From NCBI RefSeq assembly GCF_024138715.1, contig NZ_CP092074.1:3286001-3350000 (forward strand): DNA of 64,000 nucleotides, given 5' to 3'. Each line of letters begins with the position of its first letter. Position 1 is the stretch's first letter. Both the position numbers and the translations under genes were made by a program. The notes under the pieces were generated by a model, which did no database searches, had not been told where the DNA came from, and saw nothing but the letters and a program-made list of their open reading frames with translations. Below are positions 34,109-42,175 of this stretch, one piece after another. The DNA is from Emticicia sp. 21SJ11W-3 (GTDB lineage: Bacteria; Bacteroidota; Bacteroidia; Cytophagales; Spirosomataceae).

Positions 34109-34516
34109 CTATACAATTGCTACAGTCTTTTTCTTATCTGTTTTTTCTTCTGCCTGCCGGGGCAGGGTTACTTTCAGCACGCCGTCGGCGTAGCTGGCCG
34201 CAATTTTATCGGTGTCTAATCCTTCAGGCAAAATAAACTGCCTGCTGAACGACTCAAAACTATATTCTTTTCTGTAATACTTGCCGGTGTCGTTTTCTGT
34301 GCTGCTTTCTGCCAGCCCTGTCACCGTCAGTAAACCATTATCTACCTCTAGTTTAAAACCTTCTTTTTTTATACCCGGCGCAACAATATCCATTTCGTAG
34401 GCATTTTCTGTCTGTTTGATATTTATAGCCGGAACGTTGTCTTTGTGTAGCAAACCTGAAAAGAACGAATCATCCTTAAACAAATCTGCAAGCGGATTTT
34501 TCACTAACGATTTCAT
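34109..34516 (-). CDS. Hsp20/alpha-crystallin small heat-shock protein
   Basis: A 135-residue chaperone. The alpha-crystallin domain begins at AINIKQTENAYEMDIVAPGIKKEGFKLEVDNGLLTV and ends with AASYADGVLKVTLPRQAEEK, containing the typical ADGVL-x-V-x-LP block and a basic tail. It holds unfolding proteins. Last gene of the minus-strand set with an HMA-like protein and a UspA protein, consistent with stress response. Confidence 0.92.
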   Translation of the reverse strand: MKSLVKNPLADLFKDDSFFSGLLHKDNVPAINIKQTENAYEMDIVAPGIKKEGFKLEVDNGLLTVTGLAESSTENDTGKYYRKEYSFESFSRQFILPEGLDTDKIAASYADGVLKVTLPRQAEEKTDKKKTVAIV

Positions 34517-34563
34517 ACATTTAAAGATTGAAAAATTAAAAAAATTACAGCTGCTGTTAATAC

Positions 34564-34785
34564 TTATGCCACAAAAGCCACCTTATAACCCAGGGCTGCC
34601 AGTGTGGCGGTTATGCTCTCGGTATCGGTAAAGTCTTCATGCTCTACTTCTACCCAGTGTTCGGCGGGGTTTACCTGCACCTGCAATACGCCCACCAAAG
34701 CCATCAGCTTGTGCTTCAGGGCGGTTGCGGTTTCGGCATTGTTCAGGTTATTGCTTACCCATATTTTATCTGTTACTGCATTCAT
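34564..34785 (-). CDS. HMA-like small protein lacking the CxxC
   Basis: A 73-residue beta-alpha-beta-beta-alpha-beta protein of the heavy-metal-associated type: IWVSNNLNNAETATALKHKLMALVGVLQVQVNPAEHWVEVEHEDFTDTESITATLAALGYKV. The metal-binding CxxC is replaced by NNLNN, so it is unlikely to carry copper in the usual way. It might be a protein-interaction or regulatory module in the stress operon. Confidence 0.65.
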   Translation of the reverse strand: MNAVTDKIWVSNNLNNAETATALKHKLMALVGVLQVQVNPAEHWVEVEHEDFTDTESITATLAALGYKVAFVA

Positions 34786-34817
34786 GGCTATCGGTTTGTT
34801 ATCATGGCGGTTTGTTT

Positions 34818-35636
34818 TCAGGCTATGGCTATCAAGGGCAGCCCGGTTCTGAAAACCAGCTCTTCGGTATTAGATACCGTCAGCCAGCGTTTCAGCCAGT
34901 TGTGCTGTTTCGGAAACACCACCAGCAGGTCGGCTTTATTGGCATGTGCATGGCTCAGAAAAGTATCTGTAAAGTTATCACCCTGGCTAATGTCTATTAC
35001 GTGCGGGTACTCATGCAGCATTTCGCGCAGCCTGGTAGTAACCTCTTTCACCGCCGGAGCCTCAGGGTCTTTAACCACCGTAAAAATGGTTATTACAGCC
35101 TTAAAGGCCTTCAGCCGGTCTATCATCTGTTGCAGTGCTACGGCATCTATCTTTTCGTTCACATCTATGCCCACATACACGTTTTCATAAGGCTTAAAAC
35201 CTGCCTTGGGCGGCACAAACATGGTGGGTACCGTTACTTTGCCTATCATTTCGCTGGCTACATTCCCAATCACCTCAGAGCTCCTCGGCAATTGCCCTAC
35301 GGTGCTCATCAGCAGCAGGTCTGGTTTAAACCTGGCGGTTGTTTCGGCAATTACATCTGCTGCCAGGCCTACCCTATTAACAGGCTCTATATAAACTGCG
35401 CCTTCGGTTAGTCTGGTTAATCTGGCTGCCAGGCGTTTCAGCCTTGCCTGATAATAAAGCTCAACAGATACGTCTTCTACAGGCATTACCTGAAGGTCGG
35501 GGTTGAATGTATAGGATGGATGCGAGGCGTGCAGCAAGTAAAGCTCTGCCCCTGTTTGTGCTGCCAGTTGTGCGGCATAGCGGCAAACCTTAGAGGCTGC
35601 TCTTGAAAAGTCGGTTGTGCAAATTATCTTTTTCAT
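34818..35636 (-). CDS. Universal stress protein, UspA family (two domains)
   Basis: A 272-residue protein with two Usp domains in tandem. The first starts MKKIICTTDFSRAASKVCRYAAQLA and includes DLLLMSTVG, the second NVYVGIDVNEKIDAVALQQMIDRLKAF to DLLVVFPKQHNW. The start at 35636 is preferred because MKKIIC is the domain start, whereas the longer frame adds a hydrophobic 15-residue extension. The ATP-binding G-x-x-G-x(9)-G(S/T) motif is not obvious. Head of a minus-strand operon with the HMA-like and Hsp20 genes. Confidence 0.88.
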   Translation of the reverse strand: MKKIICTTDFSRAASKVCRYAAQLAAQTGAELYLLHASHPSYTFNPDLQVMPVEDVSVELYYQARLKRLAARLTRLTEGAVYIEPVNRVGLAADVIAETTARFKPDLLLMSTVGQLPRSSEVIGNVASEMIGKVTVPTMFVPPKAGFKPYENVYVGIDVNEKIDAVALQQMIDRLKAFKAVITIFTVVKDPEAPAVKEVTTRLREMLHEYPHVIDISQGDNFTDTFLSHAHANKADLLVVFPKQHNWLKRWLTVSNTEELVFRTGLPLIAIA

Positions 35637-35844
35637 GTCGGGCTTTAAATTTACACCACAAAATTGCCACACAAATACCATTCATAACCTGACACCAGAC
35701 AGCCGCATATATGATTCCGGTCAGGTCTGTGCCTGATATCCCGCACTTGTCGGGCATCATCCGGCTTCATGATTTTACTCATAATTTTTATACGCCGGCT
35801 TTCGTTGCTTTGCCCCGCGTTTATCATTCAATCTTATCAGCTTT

Positions 35845-36654
35845 ATGAACAACATCATTCAGGATTTATTCGGACTACAAAATAAAACGGCCATTGTAAC
35901 CGGTGGCGCTATGGGTATAGGTAAAGGTATTGCCACCAGGCTGGCATTAGCCGGGGCGTCGGTATTGATTGCCGACATCGTAAGTGAGCAGGACGCCGCC
36001 CCTACCGTAGATGGTATCAGGCAGCAGGGTGGTAAAGTGGCCTATATACAGGCCGACTTAAGCAATACTGCCCTTTTACCGGGTATAGTAAAGGCCGCGG
36101 TTGATACTTTTGGCGACATTGATATTCTGGTGAATAACGCTGGGATTTTTAAATACATGCCCATTACTGAACTGAACGAAGACCTATGGGACAAAACCCT
36201 GAACATAAACCTGAAAGCAGTGGCGTTTTTGTCGAAGGCGTTTATTAATACGCTCATTGAAAAAAAACATGGCGGCAAAATAATTAATATTTCGTCTATT
36301 GACAGCCTGAAACCAACCGGAAACCTGGCTCAATATGATGCCTCTAAAGGTGGTATAAGAATGCTGACCCGCTCTTTTGCCAAAGAAGCCGGCAAATATG
36401 GTATTACCGTAAATGACATTGCACCGGGCGGGGTAAATACCCCGGGTGTACAAAAAATAGCAGGCGACAACCTGCCCAAAGAGCAACTGGAGGCCATGCA
36501 GGCCCAGACAGCGCAGTTTATACAAACCCTGCCGCTGCAACGCATAGGCGAGCCTGACGATATTGGCAATGCGGCGCTGTTTCTGGCCGGAAAAGCATCT
36601 GACTACATAACCGGAAGCACCATTGTGGTAGACGGCGGCCTGCTTTTAATGTAA
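35845..36654 (+). CDS. SDR-family oxidoreductase
   Basis: A 269-residue classical short-chain dehydrogenase. Rossmann motif TGGAMGIG (19-26), NNAG within VNNAGIFKYM, Ser-containing INISSIDS, active-site Tyr-x3-Lys in QYDASKGG, and the C-terminal DYITGSTIVVDGG signature. It interconverts an alcohol and ketone using NAD(P)H; substrate is unknown. Followed by a strong terminator. Confidence 0.9.
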   Translation: MNNIIQDLFGLQNKTAIVTGGAMGIGKGIATRLALAGASVLIADIVSEQDAAPTVDGIRQQGGKVAYIQADLSNTALLPGIVKAAVDTFGDIDILVNNAGIFKYMPITELNEDLWDKTLNINLKAVAFLSKAFINTLIEKKHGGKIINISSIDSLKPTGNLAQYDASKGGIRMLTRSFAKEAGKYGITVNDIAPGGVNTPGVQKIAGDNLPKEQLEAMQAQTAQFIQTLPLQRIGEPDDIGNAALFLAGKASDYITGSTIVVDGGLLLM

Positions 36655-36666
36655 GCAATTAAAAAA

Positions 36667-36708
36667 AGCAAAGCCTCCTTCTCTGTTTTGGAAAAGGAGG
36701 CTTTTGCT
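36667..36708 (+). terminator. Rho-independent terminator after SDR
   Basis: AGCAAAGCCTCCTT, a loop, AAGGAGGCTTTTGCT: long near-perfect stem 13 bases after the SDR stop. Confidence 0.85.
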
Positions 36709-37048
36709 TATGGCATAGTTATGCAAAAAGGCAGGTATTTTACCTGAACCGACTGAATTAGATTATACAGCACCGCCTGATAATTAATCAATAATAACTA
36801 GTAAAAAATAACTAGTTGTGTAATTAAGCAATAAAATAAAATACCTAATTTTAAGAAATAATTAGTAACAACGCCGGACAAACCTACCGGCTTCATAACA
36901 AGCGTATAAACTGTAAGTCAAAAACCTTATTCTTTTCGTAAGATAAACACCGTATATACCTGTGCAGGTATAGATCTTAGCAACCAATTATAGCCAATAT
37001 AAATTTCCATATTTTTCATGTTATTTTAACTTTTAAACAATTAAAAAA
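36709..37048. promoter_or_regulatory. Upstream region of precursor peptide 1 with direct repeats
   Basis: AT-rich, no gene. AATAACTAGT occurs twice, 36793-36802 and 36807-36816 (14 bp apart), a direct repeat that could bind a regulator. The A-rich leader TTTTAAACAATTAAAAAA precedes the small ORF. Confidence 0.45.
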
Positions 37049-37198
37049 ATGAGCTTAGAACAGACCAAAACCGGTCATGAGTCACCAGCCATGAACCCCA
37101 AAAAGAAATGGGTAAAACCGCAAATGGAGGTACTCAAAGTTAACAGTGGAATTGTAATCCTTCCGATTGAAATAATGGGTATTCAGGGACCAAGTTAA
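37049..37198 (+). CDS. Lasso-like peptide precursor 1
   Basis: A 49-residue open frame, starting ATG after an A-rich leader. The middle shares KKKW-V-K-P-Q-M-E-V-L with the other precursors, the W/Y-x-x-P-x-L recognition pattern of lasso leaders. The C terminus, after VNS, is GIVILPIEIMGIQGPS: Gly1 and Glu8 are set for an 8-residue ring, the spacing needed for a Gly-Glu isopeptide bond. It is followed by a terminator and faces the convergent cyclase gene. Inference rests on pattern agreement with three neighbours; no processing enzymes other than the cyclase are seen. Confidence 0.7.
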   Translation: MSLEQTKTGHESPAMNPKKKWVKPQMEVLKVNSGIVILPIEIMGIQGPS

Positions 37199-37222
37199 TT
37201 TAGCAGCAAGAAATAAATAAAC

Positions 37223-37262
37223 TTAAACACTCGGCATACTTTATGGCATAAGTGTTTTTTTT
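37223..37262 (+). terminator. Terminator between precursor 1 and the cyclase
   Basis: AAACACT (37225-37231), loop, AGTGTTTTTTTT (37251-37262). Stem of seven pairs plus T-run; ends the precursor transcript, with the cyclase gene converging from the right. Confidence 0.7.
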
Positions 37263-37342
37263 TGCTGCCACCGTGCTAAAAAAAACTTTAGCAGGTAACT
37301 TAAACAACATTCGTTCAGGTTTAAACAATTATCTACCCCCAC

Positions 37343-39166
37343 TTAATTTGCTTTTGCAGGCATATATTTGTTAACAAAGTAGTCTATGTAGTAATAATTA
37401 AGCCTCATTAACATATCCATCAGGTCGGCATCTGGCGCCAGCCGTTTATCGGGCAACATCATTTGCAGAGGGTCTGTAACCTGGTAAGTCTTCAGGTCTT
37501 CAATGTTTTTTTTCTTCCAGTATTCGGCAAATGCCAGTGTCATGGCTCCGCTAAACTTCGGTTGCAGCCTTACGGTATCGGGCAGCATATCTTTGCACAT
37601 ATTTCTGAAAAGCGCACGGTTATAAGTAGCAGGGGCAAACATTTCTACAGGCAGACTATACGCCAACCTGACTAAACGTATATCGGCCATCGGATACACC
37701 GTTTCCATGCCATGTGTAAGGGCATACGCACCTTCAGACTCTGTCCGGTGGCAGGTATGCGGGCGGGTTATCTGTTCTTTAAACCATTTTTTAAATGTAG
37801 GATAAAACAAAAAACTTTCGTCTTTCAGCTGCTGATGCCAGGGGCTGTCGGCCCGTAGCAGGTTTCTGCCCTGCTGTATTTTATCATAGCCCTTTACAAG
37901 AGAACCCCGCCATCTGGCCCGCAGGTAATCAAGCATTCTTTTGGGGCCACGTAGCGGATATTTCATAAAGAACCTGCATATAGCCGGAATATCAAAATTC
38001 CCGAAATACTCATAATAATAGTTACTTCCGGAGCATGATATCCCTTCGTCGCCCGGGAAACCGCTCATCATCACACCCACGTTATCGGCCGAGGCCGTCT
38101 TGAACAGCGAGTCCTGCCACAGGCAGTCAGAGTTGGCAAACCCACCCATTACCAAATCGGTGCGCTCCAGTTGCTCATATACATCTTTAAAATGAAAATC
38201 ATCTATTTTATGATGATTCTGCGGCAGCAAGCCGGCATAATCAATAATGGCTTGTTGTGTTCCCTGTTCGTCAATACCCCTCTCTGAATACGGCCGTGTT
38301 TTGTCAGACAACACAAATGAGTACGTATGCAGGCGTTGTTTAGGGATGTTTCTGGAAAGCAAAACCGCAATGGCCGACGAATCTAACCCACCGCTTAGCT
38401 GGCAACCTACGTTTTTGTACGTGCGGGCGCGGCATACCACTGCTTCGGTAAAACGCCTGTTGAGCTCTGTATACAATTCGGCCTCGTTCCTGAACCCCGA
38501 TATATCCTCGGCCTCCAGCTCCCAGTATCTGGCGGTTTCAAACATTCCCCTTGCCGTATCTGCCAGCGCATAGTGCGCAGGCAAAAACCGGTGTATATTC
38601 TCAAACAAGGTGGGCGCGTAATCCTGCACATAATTTTTAAGCTCAATGGCTATGTAGCGCTGGTTCAGCACAGGTGTAATAACTGCCTTGATGGCCTGCA
38701 TGGTGGTTGAAAAAACCAGCTTTTGGGTATCCTGATAATAAAACAGCGGCCTGATACCCAGTTGGTCTTTAGCCATAAAAAGCGTGCGGGTGTGGGTATC
38801 CCATACCACAAAAGAGAAGTCGCCCACGAGATGCTTCACACAGTCTTTACCAAACTTAATATAGGCTTCCAGCAGATACGTATAATCGGTAAGGGTTTCG
38901 CTAAGGCCTAGCTTTTGTGCCAGTTCAGGGCGGTTATCCAGCCTGCAAGTAGCCACCAGCACATAACGTTCATTGCGGCAAAGCTGGGTTTGCCCAACCG
39001 ATTCGGGCGTAATAAATACTATATCATTGGCTAAAACCGCCTCTGCCGATTGATAATCAACGTGGGCGTCGGCCTTGAAGAATTCCATGCTTTTCTGCAT
39101 CTGATGGTAGATGCCGGTAGCGTCAAAATCAGATGAAAGGCTTATGCAGCCCCAGTAGTGACTCAT
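37343..39166 (-). CDS. Asparagine-synthetase-like protein, candidate lasso-peptide cyclase
   Basis: A 607-residue protein with the two-domain AsnB fold. The N-terminal glutaminase-type domain begins MSHYWGCISL: cysteine is at position 7, not at position 2 where AsnB needs it as nucleophile, so glutamine hydrolysis is unlikely. This mirrors McjC-type lasso cyclases. GDFSFVVWDTHTRTLF and DQLGIRPLFYY are the usual glutaminase-domain strands. The synthetase domain has the PP-loop SGGLDSS (258-264), with RRFTEAVVCRART upstream. It adenylates a Glu/Asp side chain in the cyclases. Start: the ATG at 39164-39166 begins the fold; a longer frame adds 37 hydrophobic residues without role. Flanked on both sides by precursor peptides. 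Confidence 0.8.
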   Translation of the reverse strand: MSHYWGCISLSSDFDATGIYHQMQKSMEFFKADAHVDYQSAEAVLANDIVFITPESVGQTQLCRNERYVLVATCRLDNRPELAQKLGLSETLTDYTYLLEAYIKFGKDCVKHLVGDFSFVVWDTHTRTLFMAKDQLGIRPLFYYQDTQKLVFSTTMQAIKAVITPVLNQRYIAIELKNYVQDYAPTLFENIHRFLPAHYALADTARGMFETARYWELEAEDISGFRNEAELYTELNRRFTEAVVCRARTYKNVGCQLSGGLDSSAIAVLLSRNIPKQRLHTYSFVLSDKTRPYSERGIDEQGTQQAIIDYAGLLPQNHHKIDDFHFKDVYEQLERTDLVMGGFANSDCLWQDSLFKTASADNVGVMMSGFPGDEGISCSGSNYYYEYFGNFDIPAICRFFMKYPLRGPKRMLDYLRARWRGSLVKGYDKIQQGRNLLRADSPWHQQLKDESFLFYPTFKKWFKEQITRPHTCHRTESEGAYALTHGMETVYPMADIRLVRLAYSLPVEMFAPATYNRALFRNMCKDMLPDTVRLQPKFSGAMTLAFAEYWKKKNIEDLKTYQVTDPLQMMLPDKRLAPDADLMDMLMRLNYYYIDYFVNKYMPAKAN

Positions 39167-39680
39167 TGTGTACGGGTTGTGTATGACAATTTGAAAAGTT
39201 GGCAAAATAACTAAAACAAAACCATTGTTAAAACTGCCAGCCAGCAAAATGACTAAGAGGTACCAAAATATACACAATTGCCTTTATCAATTGTTTGCCT
39301 GGCCTTATGGCAATATATTTCCCACCTCCACTGCACTTTGGTAATGGCGCCGTTCAATAATTTTTTAACCTTTTAGTAACTTATCACCCGGGAATATTTT
39401 TGAATTTTTAAAACCATTTCGCATTTTTACGCCCCGGTACGCTCAAGAAAACCGCTGTGAATGTTTAATCCACTCAATCACTCTTTCTTTCTACCGCCCA
39501 TAATTAATTATTCGTCAATGGCTGATTGACGGATACATAAGTAAGCACAATTAATAATTAACAGAGAATCTACCCAAAAAAATGAAGACCGTTTTCTGTA
39601 TTCATCCATCTCCATTTTTCAATTACCAGCTAATTCGTTACGTAAACCAACAACATTAACTTATAATCTACCAAAAAAAA
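39167..39680. promoter_or_regulatory. Divergent promoter region between cyclase and precursor 2
   Basis: No gene. Includes inverted repeat CGTCAAT-GGCTG-ATTGACG (39513-39531), a possible operator between the divergent cyclase and precursor genes, and the first copy of the 5' leader cassette (CAATTACCAGCTAATTCG from 39620 on), which is repeated before precursors 3 and 4. Confidence 0.55.
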
Positions 39681-39833
39681 ATGAAGAAAGAACCAACCAA
39701 AAAACACAACAACATAGCTAATGCTAGAGGAAAGAAAACATGGATAGTACCCAAAATGAGGATTTTGGCTGTCAATAATGGAAGTATAAGAGATATTAAT
39801 GAAAGTGGAATTTATAACAATGATCTTTCATAA
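39681..39833 (+). CDS. Lasso-like peptide precursor 2
   Basis: A 50-residue frame: leader MKKEPTKKHNNIANARG, then KKTW-I-V-P-K-M-R-I-L and AVNN, then candidate core GSIRDINESGIYNNDLS with Gly1 and Glu8. Preceded by a leader cassette (CTAATTCGTTACGTAAACC) shared with precursors 3 and 4. Differs from precursor 3 only in the N-terminal part of the leader. If processed, cleavage would fall after Asn-Asn. Usual Thr at position -2 is absent, which is the main doubt. Confidence 0.7.
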   Translation: MKKEPTKKHNNIANARGKKTWIVPKMRILAVNNGSIRDINESGIYNNDLS

Positions 39834-40035
39834 ACTTTAAAAATTTATTCTGGCATAATAAACCGGGGCTAACTCAAAAGTTTTTGGTCGGCCCCATGCT
39901 TGACTATGAATGTACTGGTCTGGTAAAGGTGTGGCTTACTGAACACTGTTTCTGTATTCATCCATCTGTATTTTTCAATTACCAGCTAATTCGTTACGTA
40001 AACCAACAACATTAACTTATACTCTACACAAAAAA

Positions 40036-40188
40036 ATGAAAAAAGAACCAACCAAAAAACACAACAACATAGCTAAAGCTAAAGGAAAGAAAACATGGAT
40101 AGTACCCAAAATGAGGATTTTGGCTGTCAATAATGGAAGTATAAGAGATATTAATGAAAGTGGAATTTATAACAATGATCTTTCATAA
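40036..40188 (+). CDS. Lasso-like peptide precursor 3
   Basis: A 50-residue frame. Leader MKKEPTKKHNNIAKAKG differs from precursor 2 at two residues; the rest (KKTWIVPKMRILAVNN) and the candidate core GSIRDINESGIYNNDLS are identical. A recent tandem duplicate of precursor 2, which would raise peptide dose without new chemistry. Conserved core and unconserved leader N terminus are consistent with a functional peptide. Confidence 0.7.
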   Translation: MKKEPTKKHNNIAKAKGKKTWIVPKMRILAVNNGSIRDINESGIYNNDLS

Positions 40189-40392
40189 ACTTTAAAAATT
40201 TATTCTGGCATAATAAACCGGGGCTAACTCAAAAGTTTTTGGTCGGCCCCATGCCTGACTATGAAAGTACTGGTCTGGTAAAGGTGTGGCTTGCTGAATC
40301 CAATTTCTGTATTCATCCATCTGTATTTTTCAATTACCAGCTAATTCGTTACGTAAACCAACAACATTAACTTATACTCTACCCAAAAAGAA

Positions 40393-40527
40393 ATGAAAAC
40401 CGTACACACCACTAAAACTCCTGCTAAGAAAAAATGGCAAACACCAGTAATACAGAAAATTACTTTGAGAAGTGGCCCTGGCTATAATTACAGGGAAGAG
40501 TCTGAATACCACGTTCAAATATCCTAG
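40393..40527 (+). CDS. Lasso-like peptide precursor 4 (diverged core)
   Basis: A 44-residue frame behind the third leader cassette. Leader MKTVHTTKTPAKKKW-Q-T-P-V-I-Q-K-I then TLRS; candidate core GPGYNYREESEYHVQIS with Gly1 and Glu8 (Glu9 also possible). Retains the KKxW-x-x-P pattern but has a different core, as expected of diversifying precursor cassettes. A terminator follows at 40627. Confidence 0.7.
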   Translation: MKTVHTTKTPAKKKWQTPVIQKITLRSGPGYNYREESEYHVQIS

Positions 40528-40626
40528 GAGAGTTGACAGGTTTGCAACAGACATCTTATATTCTAAAACTTAAGCGAAATTTAAAAAAAGAGACTGCGTC
40601 TCAAAACAATCTGCCAATTACATTTC

Positions 40627-40657
40627 AAAAATCCGGCAGGGCTTCTGCCGGATTTTT
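40627..40657. terminator. Terminator after precursor cassettes
   Basis: AAAAATCCGGCAG, loop GGCTT, CTGCCGGATTTTT: a perfect 13-bp stem, usable in both directions. Confidence 0.85.
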
Positions 40658-40659
40658 CA

Positions 40660-41007
40660 TTTTGTCTTTACAACCATTGCGAAAAGTCTAATTTCTATCT
40701 GAAGCATCAAAACAGCATTTTCACTTTTGTTATACAAGCTGTACCGATTTATCCCACGGCCACTCTCTAAAATAAACACGCCCAATGGCCTTGAAAACCC
40801 CATGCTTTTCAGCATCTTTGCATAGGCGCTTCCGGCATTAAACAGAAGGTTGCAGGCTTGACTCATTCCTCATCCGGGGCTTTAACCAAAGGCTTTCAGA
40901 GAGAGCTAAACTGATAAAAATTAAAGCCATACTTACCTGCCTGTTTGCCTGATGGCTCAACGCCACCAAACCGTTTCTGAACACAAAACATAAACCTATT
41001 TATTTCT
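40660..41007. other. Intergenic region; weak small ORF on minus strand
   Basis: A 69-residue minus-strand frame (40657-40866) lies here and ends on the terminator, but I see no family and no start support, so it is not called as a gene. The rest holds the probable promoter of the YciI-like gene. Confidence 0.4.
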
Positions 41008-41274
41008 ATGAAAGCAGTAGTAATTGGCGAGCCGTCTGGCGCAACAATGGAGACTATCATGGCGGCATATCCGCGCCATCTGGAAGTAGTACAAAAATAC
41101 ATTGAAACAGGCCAGGTAATTGGCATCGGGCCGTTTAGCGACTTTGGCAATATGGCTATTTTCAAGACCCGTGCCGCCGCCGAGCAATTTGTAACCGAAG
41201 ACCCGTTTATACTGGAAGGGCTGGTGAAATCATTTACCATCCGCGACTGGAACGACAGCCTACTGCCTGAGTAA
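41008..41274 (+). CDS. YciI-like protein
   Basis: An 88-residue alpha-beta protein of the YciI/ferredoxin-like group: MKAVVIGEP, PRHLEVVQKYIETGQVIGIGPFSD, FKTRAAAEQFVTEDPFILEGLVKSFTIRDWND. The conserved H and D/PF positions are present. Role not known; such proteins are small enzymes or chaperone-like. Next gene starts 19 bp downstream, probable operon. Confidence 0.8.
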   Translation: MKAVVIGEPSGATMETIMAAYPRHLEVVQKYIETGQVIGIGPFSDFGNMAIFKTRAAAEQFVTEDPFILEGLVKSFTIRDWNDSLLPE

Positions 41275-41292
41275 AACTTAAACACCAATCAA

Positions 41293-41499
41293 ATGACTGA
41301 AAAAGTAAAACCTGCAAAAATGTGCTACCAACACATAGGTGGTAAACTGGGCATGCTGCTGGCTGAAACCTTTATAAACAAAGGCTGGATTGCCAGACAA
41401 ACGCCAACCGACAAACATTTTTATATTACCGCCGAAGGAGAAAAAGCATTTACAAAACTGGGGGTTGACGTAACGCAGATAAAAGAAGAAACCATTTAG
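41293..41499 (+). CDS. Standalone C-terminal domain of ArsR-type regulator
   Basis: A 68-residue protein with the pattern CYQHIGGKLGMLLAETFINKGWIA, then FYITAEGEKAFTKLGVD. This is the dimer/ligand half of certain ArsR repressors (C-Y-D-H-x-A-G-x-L-G), here without the winged-helix domain. It may be a remnant, or a small binding protein. A clean start codon and normal codon use argue for expression. It follows the YciI gene in the same direction. Confidence 0.6.
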   Translation: MTEKVKPAKMCYQHIGGKLGMLLAETFINKGWIARQTPTDKHFYITAEGEKAFTKLGVDVTQIKEETI

Positions 41500-41614
41500 C
41501 CTTCTGTTTGGCGCATTGAATTAAAAACCGATAGCAGGTGTTTTCAAAAATCGTGTTCAGCCACTGCTTTTAAAATTAAAATCTGTGGCTGAACAAAATA
41601 GGCATGACTAAAAA

Positions 41615-42175
41615 ATGGAATTGGAAGATTACGTAATCAGGCATTTACCTTCAGCGCTTGCTGCCGTTCAAAAACTTGATTTATCTGATGCCCGACTCAC
41701 TAGCTTTGAAATTGCGCTGATATATCATTATTCGGAGGAAGGCTATGAAGCAACAAACGAATTATTGATTAAAAGTAATGGCAACCTAATGAGTGATTAT
41801 GCCAGGTTTTTAAGTTTAACCTTACAAAAATTACCTGTTTATAACCAGTTGGTATTCAGGGGTTGCCAGCTAAATAAATTACAAAAACAAAGATACATTG
41901 AAGCATTTAATTCTCGAACCACTATCCAGGAGCCACTATTTTTGTCTACCAGCAAATCTTCTTTAATTGGTAATCTGTTTTCTAAAGGTGATACCTTGTT
42001 TACAATTTATGGCAAATCTGGCAGGGATATTGAAAATTTCTCTAAATTCGGAGTAAAATCAGGTCAAAACGAAAAAGAGGTTCTATTTTTACCTAATACA
42101 AGTTTTGAAGTGCTGGAGGTAACTAAATCAGGAACAAAAACGTTAATTACCTTAGAAGAAATTTTAATATTATGA
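41615..42175 (+). CDS. ADP-ribosyltransferase-like protein (R-S-E type), candidate toxin
   Basis: A 186-residue protein whose order of motifs matches mono-ADP-ribosyltransferases of the exoenzyme class: Arg82 in QLVFRGCQL, Ser-Thr-Ser at 111-113 in PLFLSTSKSS, and Glu153-x-Glu155 in NEKEVLFLPNTSFEVLEV. The last segment is a close match to the EVL-F/L-P strand of these toxins. N-terminal 75 residues are helical and could be a substrate or partner-binding region. No signal peptide, so it acts in the cytoplasm or is delivered. The ExE type usually modifies arginine. The next gene overlaps its stop by four bases and is a good candidate antitoxin or immunity protein. Confidence 0.8.
   Translation: MELEDYVIRHLPSALAAVQKLDLSDARLTSFEIALIYHYSEEGYEATNELLIKSNGNLMSDYARFLSLTLQKLPVYNQLVFRGCQLNKLQKQRYIEAFNSRTTIQEPLFLSTSKSSLIGNLFSKGDTLFTIYGKSGRDIENFSKFGVKSGQNEKEVLFLPNTSFEVLEVTKSGTKTLITLEEILIL

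Larger units (their letters stand above)
39620..40400 (+). repeat. Tandem cassette repeat, about 355-bp unit, 2 full copies and a third 5' part
   Basis: CAATTACCAGCTAATTCG occurs at 39620, 39976 and 40331, spacing 356 and 355. Each copy comprises a 60-bp leader (ACGTAAACCAACAACATTAAC), a peptide ORF, and for the first two a 3' region with a GGGGC/GCCCC inverted repeat near 39860 and 40217. Copies 1 and 2 are nearly identical throughout; copy 3 keeps the leader but its ORF is different. Confidence 0.9.

Noticed and set aside
37343-39166. Ordinary asparagine synthetase
   Set aside because: The catalytic N-terminal Cys2 is absent and four Gly/Glu-patterned precursor peptides surround the gene, so a cyclase-type role fits better.
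40657-40866. 69-codon minus-strand ORF near the precursor cassettes
   Set aside because: No family resemblance and it ends on a perfect terminator; too weak to be called a gene.
36655-41007. Lasso B1 (RRE) and B2 (leader peptidase) genes
   Set aside because: I looked on both strands for an 80-aa PqqD-like or a transglutaminase-type frame and found none within this stretch.
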